From NCBI GenBank assembly GCA_041477005.1, contig JBGOUJ010000010.1, positions 1 to 37,767 on the forward strand: a stretch of 37,767 nucleotides of DNA, written 5' to 3'. The notes beneath the pieces were generated by a model. The model saw nothing but the letters and a program-made list of their open reading frames with translations, had not been told where the DNA came from and searched no databases. This document shows, piece after piece, positions 31,630 to 37,767 of the stretch. Made by a program: the position numbers and the translations under genes. How positions within the stretch are numbered: the stretch's first letter is position 1; each line of letters begins with the position of its first letter. This DNA comes from JBGOUJ01 sp041477005. GTDB lineage: Bacteria; Acidobacteriota; Terriglobia; Bryobacterales; JACQDG01.

Positions 31630-33913
31630 ACAGAGCCGAATCCGTCGACACCGCGACATACTGCCGTCCATCCACGCTGTAGGAAATCGGCGAGCTCATG
31701 ATCTCGGCTCCGGTTTGATAGTGCCACAGCTCCGCTCCAGTGCGGGCGTCCAGGGCGATCAGGTTCCCATCTTTGGACGCGGCGAACAGGACGCCGCCCG
31801 CGGTCGATAGCACTCCCGCCGCCCATGAGCCCTGGTGCAAATTGAAATTCCAGCGGATCTCGCCGGTCTGCGGATCGATGGCGCGGATGGCGCCGGGAAA
31901 CTGGCCCGAGTCTTCTTTCTGGCCGGACCCTGTGTAGGGATCCCCCGGCTTCGGTTCTTTCGTCGTGCTCGTGTAGACGGCGCAGGACTCGCGCGCGCTT
32001 ACATAAAAAAGCTTCGTTTGGGGGTCCCAGGACGGCGAGGCCCAATTCGTCGCGCCGGACGCATCCGGACACACGTAGGTCCCTTGGGGAGTCGGGTCCA
32101 TATTGGGTACCAGGACAGGGCGGCCCCGGTCGTCGAGCCCTTTCGCCCAATTCTGTTTTGCGAAAGGCTTGCCCATCAGGAACTCGCCTGTATCACGGTC
32201 GAGCACGTAGAAGAACGCGTTGCGGTCGGCGTGCAGCATCAGGTGGCGCATCCGGCCGCGAAACATGCCGTCGGCGAGGACATTAGCCTCGGTGGCATCC
32301 CAGTCGTGCGTATCGTGCGGCGTGAATTGGAAGTGCCACTTCCTCTTCCCGGTCTTGGGATCGAGCGCGAGAACGCTGCAGGTATAAAGGTTATCTCCGG
32401 CGCGAACCGTGCCATCGTAATCGGGTGATGGATTCCCGGTTGACCAGAACAACGTATCGGTCTGCGCGTCGTACGTGCCCGTCATCCACGTCGGGCCGCC
32501 GCCAAAATCGGCCGAGTTGCCGGCCCACGTAGAACGCGCCGGGTCATCCTTGCCAGGCGTGACGTTGACGCGCCACAGTTTCGCGCCAGTCGCGGCGTCA
32601 TAGGCGTCGACGAAACCGGTGAGGGCGCATTCGCCGGCCGTGATACCGACGATGATCTTGCCATCGATAGCCAGCGGCGCGTGCGTGATCGACACGCCGG
32701 TCTTGTAGTCTTCGACCACGACATCCCAGATGGGATTTCCCGTCTTCGCGTCGAGCGCGACCAGGTGCGCGTCCAGGGTGGCCATGTAAAGACGGTTGCC
32801 CAGAATCGCGAAGCCGCGGTTCGTCATGACGGTGCAATTCGAATGGATGTCCGCCGGGAGCCGGCGCGAGTAGCGCCAGATCGCGCGGCCGGTGCGCGCA
32901 TCGAGCGCGGCGGCGTTATTGAGAGGACCGGTGACAAACATGACGCCATCGACCACCAGCGGCGTCGTTTCGATCCTTGTTCCGCCGAACTGGTAAGACC
33001 ACGTGCTGGCGAGCGAACGAACATTAGCCGGCGTAATCGACGAGAGTCTGCTGTAGTGCGTTCCCCGCAGGTCGCCCCAATAGGTGAGCCAGTTTTGCGG
33101 CTCTTTGTCGGCCGCCTTCAACCTCTCGAAGGAAACGTTCTCCGGGCTGTGGACCCGGCCGGTCACCAAATTTATGGGCGGTGCTGTTTTCAAGAAGGCG
33201 ATCACGTTGTCCATCTGCGGGCCGGAGACCGCCGCTTCCGGCATCAGCGATTTTCCGGTGAGCCGGAAGCTCGCCAGGTCCTTCTTCAGCAGCAGATGCA
33301 GCTTCTCGGTTTCATCCATCATCTGCAGCGAGAAGGTGTCTTCGTTCTTGCGCACGCCGCGAAGCTGGCTGCCGTCGCGCCGCCGGACCTCGACGGTTTC
33401 GAAGCCGTGCACAAGGTCCCGGTGCGGCTGTGAAATGATCCCTTGCAGTTCACGGACGGTCTTGGCCTCTCCGATCCGGCTGAGGTCGGGGCCGAGCCGG
33501 CCGCCCTGTCCTCGGTACATGTGACAGCGGCTGCAGCCGGCCGCGCCGAAAAACAACTGTTGTCCATTTGCGGCGTCCCCTGTTACGGGAAGATCGGGAC
33601 CTCCGGCTTTCAACGACCGGAGATAAGCCACGATGGAGCGTGCATTTTCGACCGGCATGGGAAATGCGGCCATCTGCGTTCCGGCAATGCCGCTGATGAT
33701 GTTCTGAACGATCTCGGATTCGAGACCGCCCCGGTTCAGCTTGCCGGTGAGGTCCGGCCCGCGTCCGCCTTTTGCGTTCTGCCCGTGGCAAACGGTGCAG
33801 GACTGCTCAAACAGCCGGCGCCCGTCGTCGATCCGCTGCGAATCCGACTGCTGGGCGAGCGCCGTGCCGGCGCCGGCGAGCAGCAGCCCAAGGACAAGAA
33901 ATCGGGAAGACAT
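31610..33913 (-). CDS. Secreted diheme-cytochrome/PQQ-dependent dehydrogenase fusion
   Basis: A 767-residue protein with a signal peptide (MSSRFLVLGLLLAGAGTALA). Two N-terminal c-type haem domains follow: CTVCH (Cys39, Cys42, His43) and CSRCH (Cys127, Cys130, His131), with Met or His as possible sixth ligands. The rest (about 245-767) is a PQQ-type eight-bladed beta-propeller with the repeated motif family A-LDAxTG (AALDARTGRAIWRY, VALDAKTGNPIWDV, LALDPKTGKRKWHF). The family oxidises an alcohol, aldose or similar substrate in the periplasm and passes electrons through the haems to the respiratory chain. The reverse order of domains is more common in other phyla. GGAGGGACCTA before ATG 33913 fixes the start. 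Substrate unknown. Confidence 0.92.
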   Translation of the reverse strand: MSSRFLVLGLLLAGAGTALAQQSDSQRIDDGRRLFEQSCTVCHGQNAKGGRGPDLTGKLNRGGLESEIVQNIISGIAGTQMAAFPMPVENARSIVAYLRSLKAGGPDLPVTGDAANGQQLFFGAAGCSRCHMYRGQGGRLGPDLSRIGEAKTVRELQGIISQPHRDLVHGFETVEVRRRDGSQLRGVRKNEDTFSLQMMDETEKLHLLLKKDLASFRLTGKSLMPEAAVSGPQMDNVIAFLKTAPPINLVTGRVHSPENVSFERLKAADKEPQNWLTYWGDLRGTHYSRLSSITPANVRSLASTWSYQFGGTRIETTPLVVDGVMFVTGPLNNAAALDARTGRAIWRYSRRLPADIHSNCTVMTNRGFAILGNRLYMATLDAHLVALDAKTGNPIWDVVVEDYKTGVSITHAPLAIDGKIIVGITAGECALTGFVDAYDAATGAKLWRVNVTPGKDDPARSTWAGNSADFGGGPTWMTGTYDAQTDTLFWSTGNPSPDYDGTVRAGDNLYTCSVLALDPKTGKRKWHFQFTPHDTHDWDATEANVLADGMFRGRMRHLMLHADRNAFFYVLDRDTGEFLMGKPFAKQNWAKGLDDRGRPVLVPNMDPTPQGTYVCPDASGATNWASPSWDPQTKLFYVSARESCAVYTSTTKEPKPGDPYTGSGQKEDSGQFPGAIRAIDPQTGEIRWNFNLHQGSWAAGVLSTAGGVLFAASKDGNLIALDARTGAELWHYQTGAEIMSSPISYSVDGRQYVAVSTDSALFTFALP

Positions 33914-34071
33914 TAGGTCCCTCCACAAATGCGGGCATCGATCCCCCGTGAGACGCGAGGCCTGCCCCAGCCAAACGACCACCATTCTATCCCCTGTGGT
34001 TGCGTCGCGGTACTGTGCGCGTTGAACCCCGTCGCCGGAGGTGTGAGCCGCCAACACCGCCATCCAGTTGA

Positions 34072-34100
34072 TTGACACGTGGCTCGATTCATAGAATACT
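34072..34100 (+). promoter_or_regulatory. Sigma-70-like promoter of the SGNH hydrolase
   Basis: A consensus TTGACA (34072-34077) and AATACT (34095-34100), 17 bases apart. The start site falls near 34107 and the GAGGAG ribosome-binding site at 34115-34120. It lies 27 bases before ATG 34127. Confidence 0.65.
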
Positions 34101-34126
34101 CCTCTTGCGCCCTTGAGGAGACCTGA

Positions 34127-35236
34127 ATGCTTCGCCGTTCGATCCCGCTTCTGATCTTCAGCACTTGCTGGATTTCCGTTCTGCGGCCGGAGTCGCTACC
34201 GCTGCGCTGGCTCGATCTCACGAGCGCAACCCTGGAGGTAAACGGCTTGCCGTGGTACGGCGAAAACAGCGGCGAGATGTTCCGGCTGCCACGCCGGTTG
34301 GAAGATCAGTTCCGGCCGCCAGTCTGGAATTTGGCCAAATCGCCCAGCGGAGGGAGGCTTCGCTTTCACACCAATTCCACCGCGCTGGCAATCCGACTGG
34401 AATACCCATCCGCTCCGAGCATGGCCAACATGCACGCCTTCGGGCAGACCGGAGTGGACCTATACACGGACGGCGTCTACCGGGGGACGGCCATCGCCGA
34501 CAAGGACGCCGCACCCGGCAAGACGTACGAACACGTCTACTTCAACTTGCCGGACCAGCCCAGGGTCGAGCGCGACGTTACCCTGTACCTCTCGCTCTAC
34601 AAGCCCGTCAAAGTGTTGGCGGTCGGCGTGGATCGCGATGCAAAGATGGGGCGCGCCCGGCGCTTCGCTCTGGCGAAGCCGGTCCTGTTTTACGGCACCT
34701 CGATCACACAAGGAGGCTGTGCCAGCCGGTCCGGTCTCAGCTACCAGGCGATCCTCGGGCGCATGCTGAACCTGGACTTTGTCAATTTGGGTTTCTCGGG
34801 CAATGGCTTAGGCGAGCCGGAAGTGGCTCGCGTGGTGGCCGAAGTCGATGCTGCCTGCTTCGTTCTGGATTTTGCTCAAAACAACCGGACCGTGGAGTCG
34901 CTGGCGCAGGCGTATGGTCCGTTTATGGAGACGATCCGCAATGGACATCCCGACACGCCCATCCTGGCTATTACTCCTATCTACGCCGCCGGCGAGCTGA
35001 ACGGGCAAAGCCGTAACGAGGCAATGCGCGCTCATATCCGGGAGGTGGTGAGCCGGCGGATTGCGGCCGGCGACCGCAACATCCAGGTCGTTGAAGGCAC
35101 CGACCTGCTCGGCCCCGCACAGGGCGACGGCCTCGTGGATGGCACCCATCCCAACGATCTGGGTTTTCAATGGATGGCCAATGGGTTGGCCTCGCGCCTG
35201 CGGAAACTGCTGGCGCTGCCGCCCGGCTCTCACTGA
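34127..35236 (+). CDS. Secreted SGNH/GDSL-family esterase
   Basis: A 369-residue protein with an N-terminal signal-like helix (MLRRSIPLLIFSTCWISVLR). Residues about 25-180 form an N-terminal beta-sandwich; the SGNH domain follows, with Ser192 in YGTSITQGG (block I), GFSGNGLGE (block II), DFAQNN (block III, usually GxND) and Asp338 and His341 in DGTHPND (block V). It hydrolyses an ester or acetyl group, possibly on a polysaccharide, outside the cell; this is inference. The arrangement resembles two-domain SGNH_hydro_3 enzymes. Transcribed from a promoter at 34072-34100, divergent from the PQQ gene. Confidence 0.9.
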   Translation: MLRRSIPLLIFSTCWISVLRPESLPLRWLDLTSATLEVNGLPWYGENSGEMFRLPRRLEDQFRPPVWNLAKSPSGGRLRFHTNSTALAIRLEYPSAPSMANMHAFGQTGVDLYTDGVYRGTAIADKDAAPGKTYEHVYFNLPDQPRVERDVTLYLSLYKPVKVLAVGVDRDAKMGRARRFALAKPVLFYGTSITQGGCASRSGLSYQAILGRMLNLDFVNLGFSGNGLGEPEVARVVAEVDAACFVLDFAQNNRTVESLAQAYGPFMETIRNGHPDTPILAITPIYAAGELNGQSRNEAMRAHIREVVSRRIAAGDRNIQVVEGTDLLGPAQGDGLVDGTHPNDLGFQWMANGLASRLRKLLALPPGSH

Positions 35237-35293
35237 TGCGATCGCAAGCACGCCGGCCCAACGAGCGATTAGTCCCGCGCCTGTCCCGGCTAC

Positions 35294-35299
35294 TACAAT
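35294..35299 (+). promoter_or_regulatory. Possible -10 (TACAAT) giving a leaderless transcript
   Basis: TACAAT lies 5 bases before the ATG at 35305, so transcription from it would begin at or next to the start codon. There is no clear -35 and no Shine-Dalgarno other than AAGG. Confidence 0.35.
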
Positions 35300-35304
35300 A
35301 AGGT

Positions 35305-35550
35305 ATGGCTAGAGGATGGGAGAGCAAGTCCGTTGAAGGTCAGATCGAGGAATTCGAATCCCGACGGCGCTTATCCTCCAAAGGGGAACTCACCCAGGAA
35401 CAGATCGAACGGCTGCGGCAGAGAGAGACCCTGCTGCTCTCGCGCACGCGTGTTCTCCATGACCTCGAGCAGACACGCCAACCCCGGCATCGGAAAATGC
35501 TCGAGGCCTCGCTCGCTTATCTCAATGCCAAGTTGACCGAGTTAGGATGA
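35305..35550 (+). CDS. Small helical hypothetical protein
   Basis: An 81-residue protein, highly charged and helical, with long helices and few hydrophobic residues (EGQIEEFESRRRLSSKGELT, EQIERLRQRETLLLSRTRVL and MLEASLAYLNAKLTELG). It has no signal peptide and no known motif; a short coiled-coil dimer is likely. A TACAAT hexamer lies just upstream, so it may be translated from a leaderless message. It looks like a real, conserved small gene of this group but has no assignable function. Confidence 0.6.
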   Translation: MARGWESKSVEGQIEEFESRRRLSSKGELTQEQIERLRQRETLLLSRTRVLHDLEQTRQPRHRKMLEASLAYLNAKLTELG

Positions 35551-35671
35551 CATACGCCCGGCGCCCAGCCAGCCATCGGGCCATGCCCGACCCAAACGAG
35601 CGCCACCCTGTGCTCCGGCCCAGGCGGCGCCAGCCAGGAGCTGCTGACTAAAACAGCGCGTCTGAAGCTCT

Positions 35672-35734
35672 TGCGCGCGCCACCCGTCGGTTAGCCGGGT
35701 GTTGATTCTGACTCCTGACTTCTGTCTTCTTGTT
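35672..35734 (+). repeat. GGTGTTTATTCTGACT repeat, copy 2
   Basis: It reads CGCGCCACCCGTCGGTTAGC, then CGGGTGTTGATTCTGACTCC and TGACTTCTGTCTTCTTGTTC, matching the segment at 26070-26121 with few changes. It ends at the stop of the DedA-rhodanese gene (TAG at 35735-35737 on the minus strand). Between 35551 and 35671 I see nothing. Confidence 0.7.
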
Positions 35735-36706
35735 CTAGCTGAACCTGGGCAAAAGCACCAGGTCCTCACGCGGCACCGTCTCCAAGGGATGACCCGCTTT
35801 CTGCCACGCCTTCAGTCCACCCACTATCACGTACGCATCAAATCCTTTTTCCCGCAGCATATGCGCCACCCGGGCGCTGGTCGCCTCGCGTATTCAAGTA
35901 CAGTAAAGATAGATCTGCTTTTCCTTGGGCAGGGTCTGCATGGTCGTATGCAGATTATTGGGTTCGAGGCGGATGGAGCCGGAAATGCGTCGCGCCCCGG
36001 CGTCGTAGTAGCCGTGGCTGCGGACGTCGGCAATCAGGATCGCCAACGGGTCCTGGCTATCCCGGCGGGCTGCCAGCTCCGCAACCTCTACCCGCGGCGC
36101 CACGCTATACATGCGATGCTTCCGGTAGAGCCATACCCGATGCGTGATGTAAGCCAGAAGGCCGATCAGAATCAGCCATTCGATCGCGGTGCTGACTGCC
36201 TGGAGGCCGCGGACGATCACCTGGAGCAGTTCCTTGAACAGGAACCCAGTTGCCCCGTACGCCAGAACGTAGGCCAGCACTCCTCCGAAATCCAGGCGTA
36301 GAAACTGTCCCAGCTTCATATTCATGCTGCCCGCCAGCGGCGGGGCCATGGTATTAATCCCGGGGATGAACTTTGCGAACAGCAGCGTGGTGCGTCCGCG
36401 CCTGTAAAAGGACTCGGCCGAGCGCAGGATGCACGTTTCCGGATTCAGGGAAATGCGGCAGAGGAGGCCCAGTAACCCCCAGCCTGCGTAGCGGCCCAGT
36501 AGGTAGAGCAGGGTATCGCCCAGCAGCATGGCCAGCGCCGCTACCGGCAGCGCGATCACCGGCCGCAAGCTGCCCCTGGCAGACGCCGCCCCCGCGGCCA
36601 GTAGCGCCAGCGCACCGGGAATGGGGACTCCGATGGCCTCTAGAAAGAGAACCAGAAACAAGCTCTCGTAGCCATACTTGGTGAGCGTGCTGACGATGTC
36701 CGGCAT
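35735..36706 (-). CDS. DedA/VTT membrane protein fused to rhodanese, putative selenoprotein (Sec271)
   Basis: Read with UGA as an amino acid, this is a 323-residue protein. Residues about 1-200 form a DedA/VTT membrane domain (FLEAIGVPIPGALALLAAGA, FAKFIPGINTMAPPLAGSM). Residues about 205-323 are a rhodanese domain: AILIADVRSHGYY, then YLYC-T-[UGA]-IREATSARVAHMLREK, VIVGGLKAWQKAGHPLETVP. The UGA (35894-35896) is codon 271, two residues after the active-site Cys269; in similar proteins I recall a Cys there (YCxCxxEATSARVA). After it the same frame stays open for 52 codons and supplies the rest of the rhodanese. A hairpin with CGGGU loop follows 21 nt later. Sec is therefore likely, but a nonsense mutation of a Cys codon (TGT or TGC) or an error cannot be excluded. 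ATG 36706 fits the VTT start. Confidence 0.75.
35863..35896 (-). promoter_or_regulatory. Putative bacterial SECIS element after UGA271
   Basis: On the minus strand the UGA (35894-35896) is followed, 21 nt later, by a GC-only 5-bp stem, GCGCC (35877-35873) with GGCGC (35867-35863), around the loop CGGGU (35872-35868). Bacterial SECIS models ask for a short stem, an apical loop with G among its first two bases, and about 16-37 nt from UGA to loop; all are met. GC-rich DNA often forms such hairpins by chance, so this is supportive and not proof. Confidence 0.5.
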
Positions 36707-36753
36707 GTCTCGAGTTTTTGAAATCCTTGGCGCGTCTGATTTTTTCCAGCACA

Positions 36754-36783
36754 AGGTTAGCAGAAAAGCGCAAGTTCGCTCAA
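36754..36783 (-). promoter_or_regulatory. Possible promoter of the DedA-rhodanese gene
   Basis: On the minus strand TTGAGC (36783-36778) and TAACCT (36759-36754) are 18 bases apart, about 50 bases before ATG 36706. Four to five of the six bases match the consensus at each box. It is the only candidate I see in the divergent spacer 36707-36820. Confidence 0.35.
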
Positions 36784-36820
36784 AGCCTGCCCTGTTAAGG
36801 TAGTTCCCGGGGGTCTCGTC

Positions 36821-37767
36821 ATGAAAAAGGTATTTTTGGTCTCCATGGCCTTCGTCGTGCTCGGCTCGAGCGGGGGCGGGGCGTGCGCGGCCGAGAAGGG
36901 CGAAGTTTACGGCGTCGTCCTGTTTGCCAGGGACCTGATGATCCCGATGCGAGACGGGGTGAAGCTGGCCACGGACATCTACCGGCCGGCCATCGACGGC
37001 GTACCGCTGGCGGATCGCCTGCCGCTGCTGCTGCAACAGACGCCGTACAACAAGGGGGGGCCGCAACTGGCGGAGCAGGCCAAGTATCTTGCCAGCCACG
37101 GCTACGTGGTCGCACTGCAAGATGACAGAGGCACGTACAAATCGGAAGGGGTGCTGATCAAGTACATCGGTTTCGGAAAGGACGCCTACGACACCATCGA
37201 ATGGCTCGCCCGTCTCCCGTACACCGATGGCCGGATCGGCATGTGGGGCACCTCGTACGCCGCGCACGCCCAGGCGAGCGCCGCCATGGTTCATCCGCCG
37301 GCTCTCAAAACGGTGGTTCTCAACTGCGGCGGCCTGTACAACGGGTGGGAGTACAAGATTCGCAATCACGGGGCGTTCGAACTCGCACAGCAGATCGGAT
37401 GGGCGTTCGAGCAGGCGGCGGCGCAGCCGAACAACCCCGTGGCCCGGGAGTTGCTGCGGCATGAGAAGGCGGCGGATTGGGTGGGCGTCATTCACGCGAA
37501 GCGGGGTCTCAATCCGTTGTCCAGCGTGAAGAATTTCGAGGATAACCTCTTTGAGCAGATGACGCACGGGAACTACGACGACTATTGGAAGCAGAGCGAC
37601 ATGAACTGGTCGCTGGCGTACGAGCAGACGGCCGACATTCCCATGTTGCACGTCACCGGCTGGTACGACTCGTACACGGGCGGGACCATCAAAAATTATG
37701 TCGCTCTCTCGAAAATCAAGAAATCGCCGGAGAAGCTGCTGGTCGGTCCCTGGCTGCACGGCAGGAA
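36821..37767 (+). CDS. Secreted CocE/NonD family hydrolase (cut by the window end)
   Basis: At least 315 residues; the frame is open at the window end. It has a signal peptide (MKKVFLVSMAFVVLGSSGGG, then ACA). Next are MIPMRDGVKLATDIYRPA, QQTPYNKGGPQL, VALQDDRGTYKSEG and TIEWLARLPYTDGRIGMWGT, all usual in the family. The nucleophile is Ser145 in GTSYAAH, where the usual Gly after Ala is replaced by Ala. The Asp is in GWYDSYTGG and GPWLHGR is the start of the His motif. The C-terminal jelly-roll domain is beyond the window. It is the third CocE/NonD hydrolase of the window and the second predicted to be exported. It is divergent from the DedA gene. Confidence 0.88.
   Translation, partial: MKKVFLVSMAFVVLGSSGGGACAAEKGEVYGVVLFARDLMIPMRDGVKLATDIYRPAIDGVPLADRLPLLLQQTPYNKGGPQLAEQAKYLASHGYVVALQDDRGTYKSEGVLIKYIGFGKDAYDTIEWLARLPYTDGRIGMWGTSYAAHAQASAAMVHPPALKTVVLNCGGLYNGWEYKIRNHGAFELAQQIGWAFEQAAAQPNNPVARELLRHEKAADWVGVIHAKRGLNPLSSVKNFEDNLFEQMTHGNYDDYWKQSDMNWSLAYEQTADIPMLHVTGWYDSYTGGTIKNYVALSKIKKSPEKLLVGPWLHGR

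Noticed and set aside
35894..36706. DedA protein of 270 residues ending at the UGA
   Set aside because: This would cut the rhodanese domain straight after its active-site Cys, although the frame goes on with the remaining rhodanese motifs. Kept as the rival explanation only.
36707..37759. Minus-strand frame continuing upstream of the DedA start, opposite the third CocE gene
   Set aside because: The upstream part has no motif, and the plus strand encodes a signal peptide and CocE motifs there. The DedA start at 36706 matches the family.

Overview
This is a GC-rich chromosomal segment with a very dense coding layout. The gene repertoire points to an Acidobacteriota genome, most likely of the Solibacter/Bryobacter type: CocE/NonD hydrolases, a PQQ beta-propeller protein with fused cytochrome domains, an SGNH hydrolase, an RraA-like protein, a DapA-like/epimerase pair, a decaheme cytochrome with its own outer-membrane barrel, and interspersed TCAGC-type repeats. 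The taxonomic call is inference from gene content; there is no rRNA or phylogenetic marker here. I see no rRNA, tRNA, CRISPR array, insertion sequence or prophage. Layout: 1-1699 is the end of an ABC-2 exporter operon (ATPase tail plus two permeases). 2058-3956 is a secreted CocE/NonD hydrolase that carries the acidic-residue pattern of alpha-amino acid ester hydrolases. 4376-5467 is a DUF72 protein whose 3' end runs into a repeat. 5507-8550 is a translationally coupled decaheme cytochrome/outer-membrane barrel pair that looks like an MtrA/MtrB-type electron conduit. 8660-10817 is an epimerase-like SDR followed by a DapA-like aldolase. 11065-15704 holds an odd zinc-finger/Pro-rich/transmembrane/LamG-like protein and a protein made of fifteen TPRs.  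15916-18074 is an N-acetylglucosamine-type operon (nagA plus ROK kinase). 18059-23191 holds two paralogous membrane-anchored coiled-coil genes flanking a two-component system (histidine kinase, LuxR-type regulator), an exported protein built of five 17-residue NGPILPPDPDIP repeats, and a multi-spanning membrane protein. 23298-25563 has a zinc alcohol dehydrogenase, an RraA-family protein and a small conserved hypothetical gene. 26173-31302 is an operon of a double alpha/beta-hydrolase, a second CocE/NonD hydrolase and an enolase-superfamily enzyme. 31351-35550 has an orphan Phd-like antitoxin with an operator, a cytochrome-PQQ dehydrogenase, an SGNH esterase and a small hypothetical gene. 35735-36706 is a DedA-rhodanese fusion with an in-frame UGA in the rhodanese active-site loop. 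36821 to the window end is a third CocE/NonD hydrolase, cut by the window edge. The most striking single observation is the DedA-rhodanese gene: read normally it stops at Tyr-Cys-Thr-UGA, but the same frame continues for 52 more codons that complete the rhodanese domain, and a small GC hairpin with a CGGGU loop lies 21 nt after the UGA. This fits selenocysteine insertion at residue 271. The next most interesting is the NGPILPPDPDIP repeat protein beside a two-component system. Several families of short interspersed repeats sit at gene ends and have altered at least one C-terminus.
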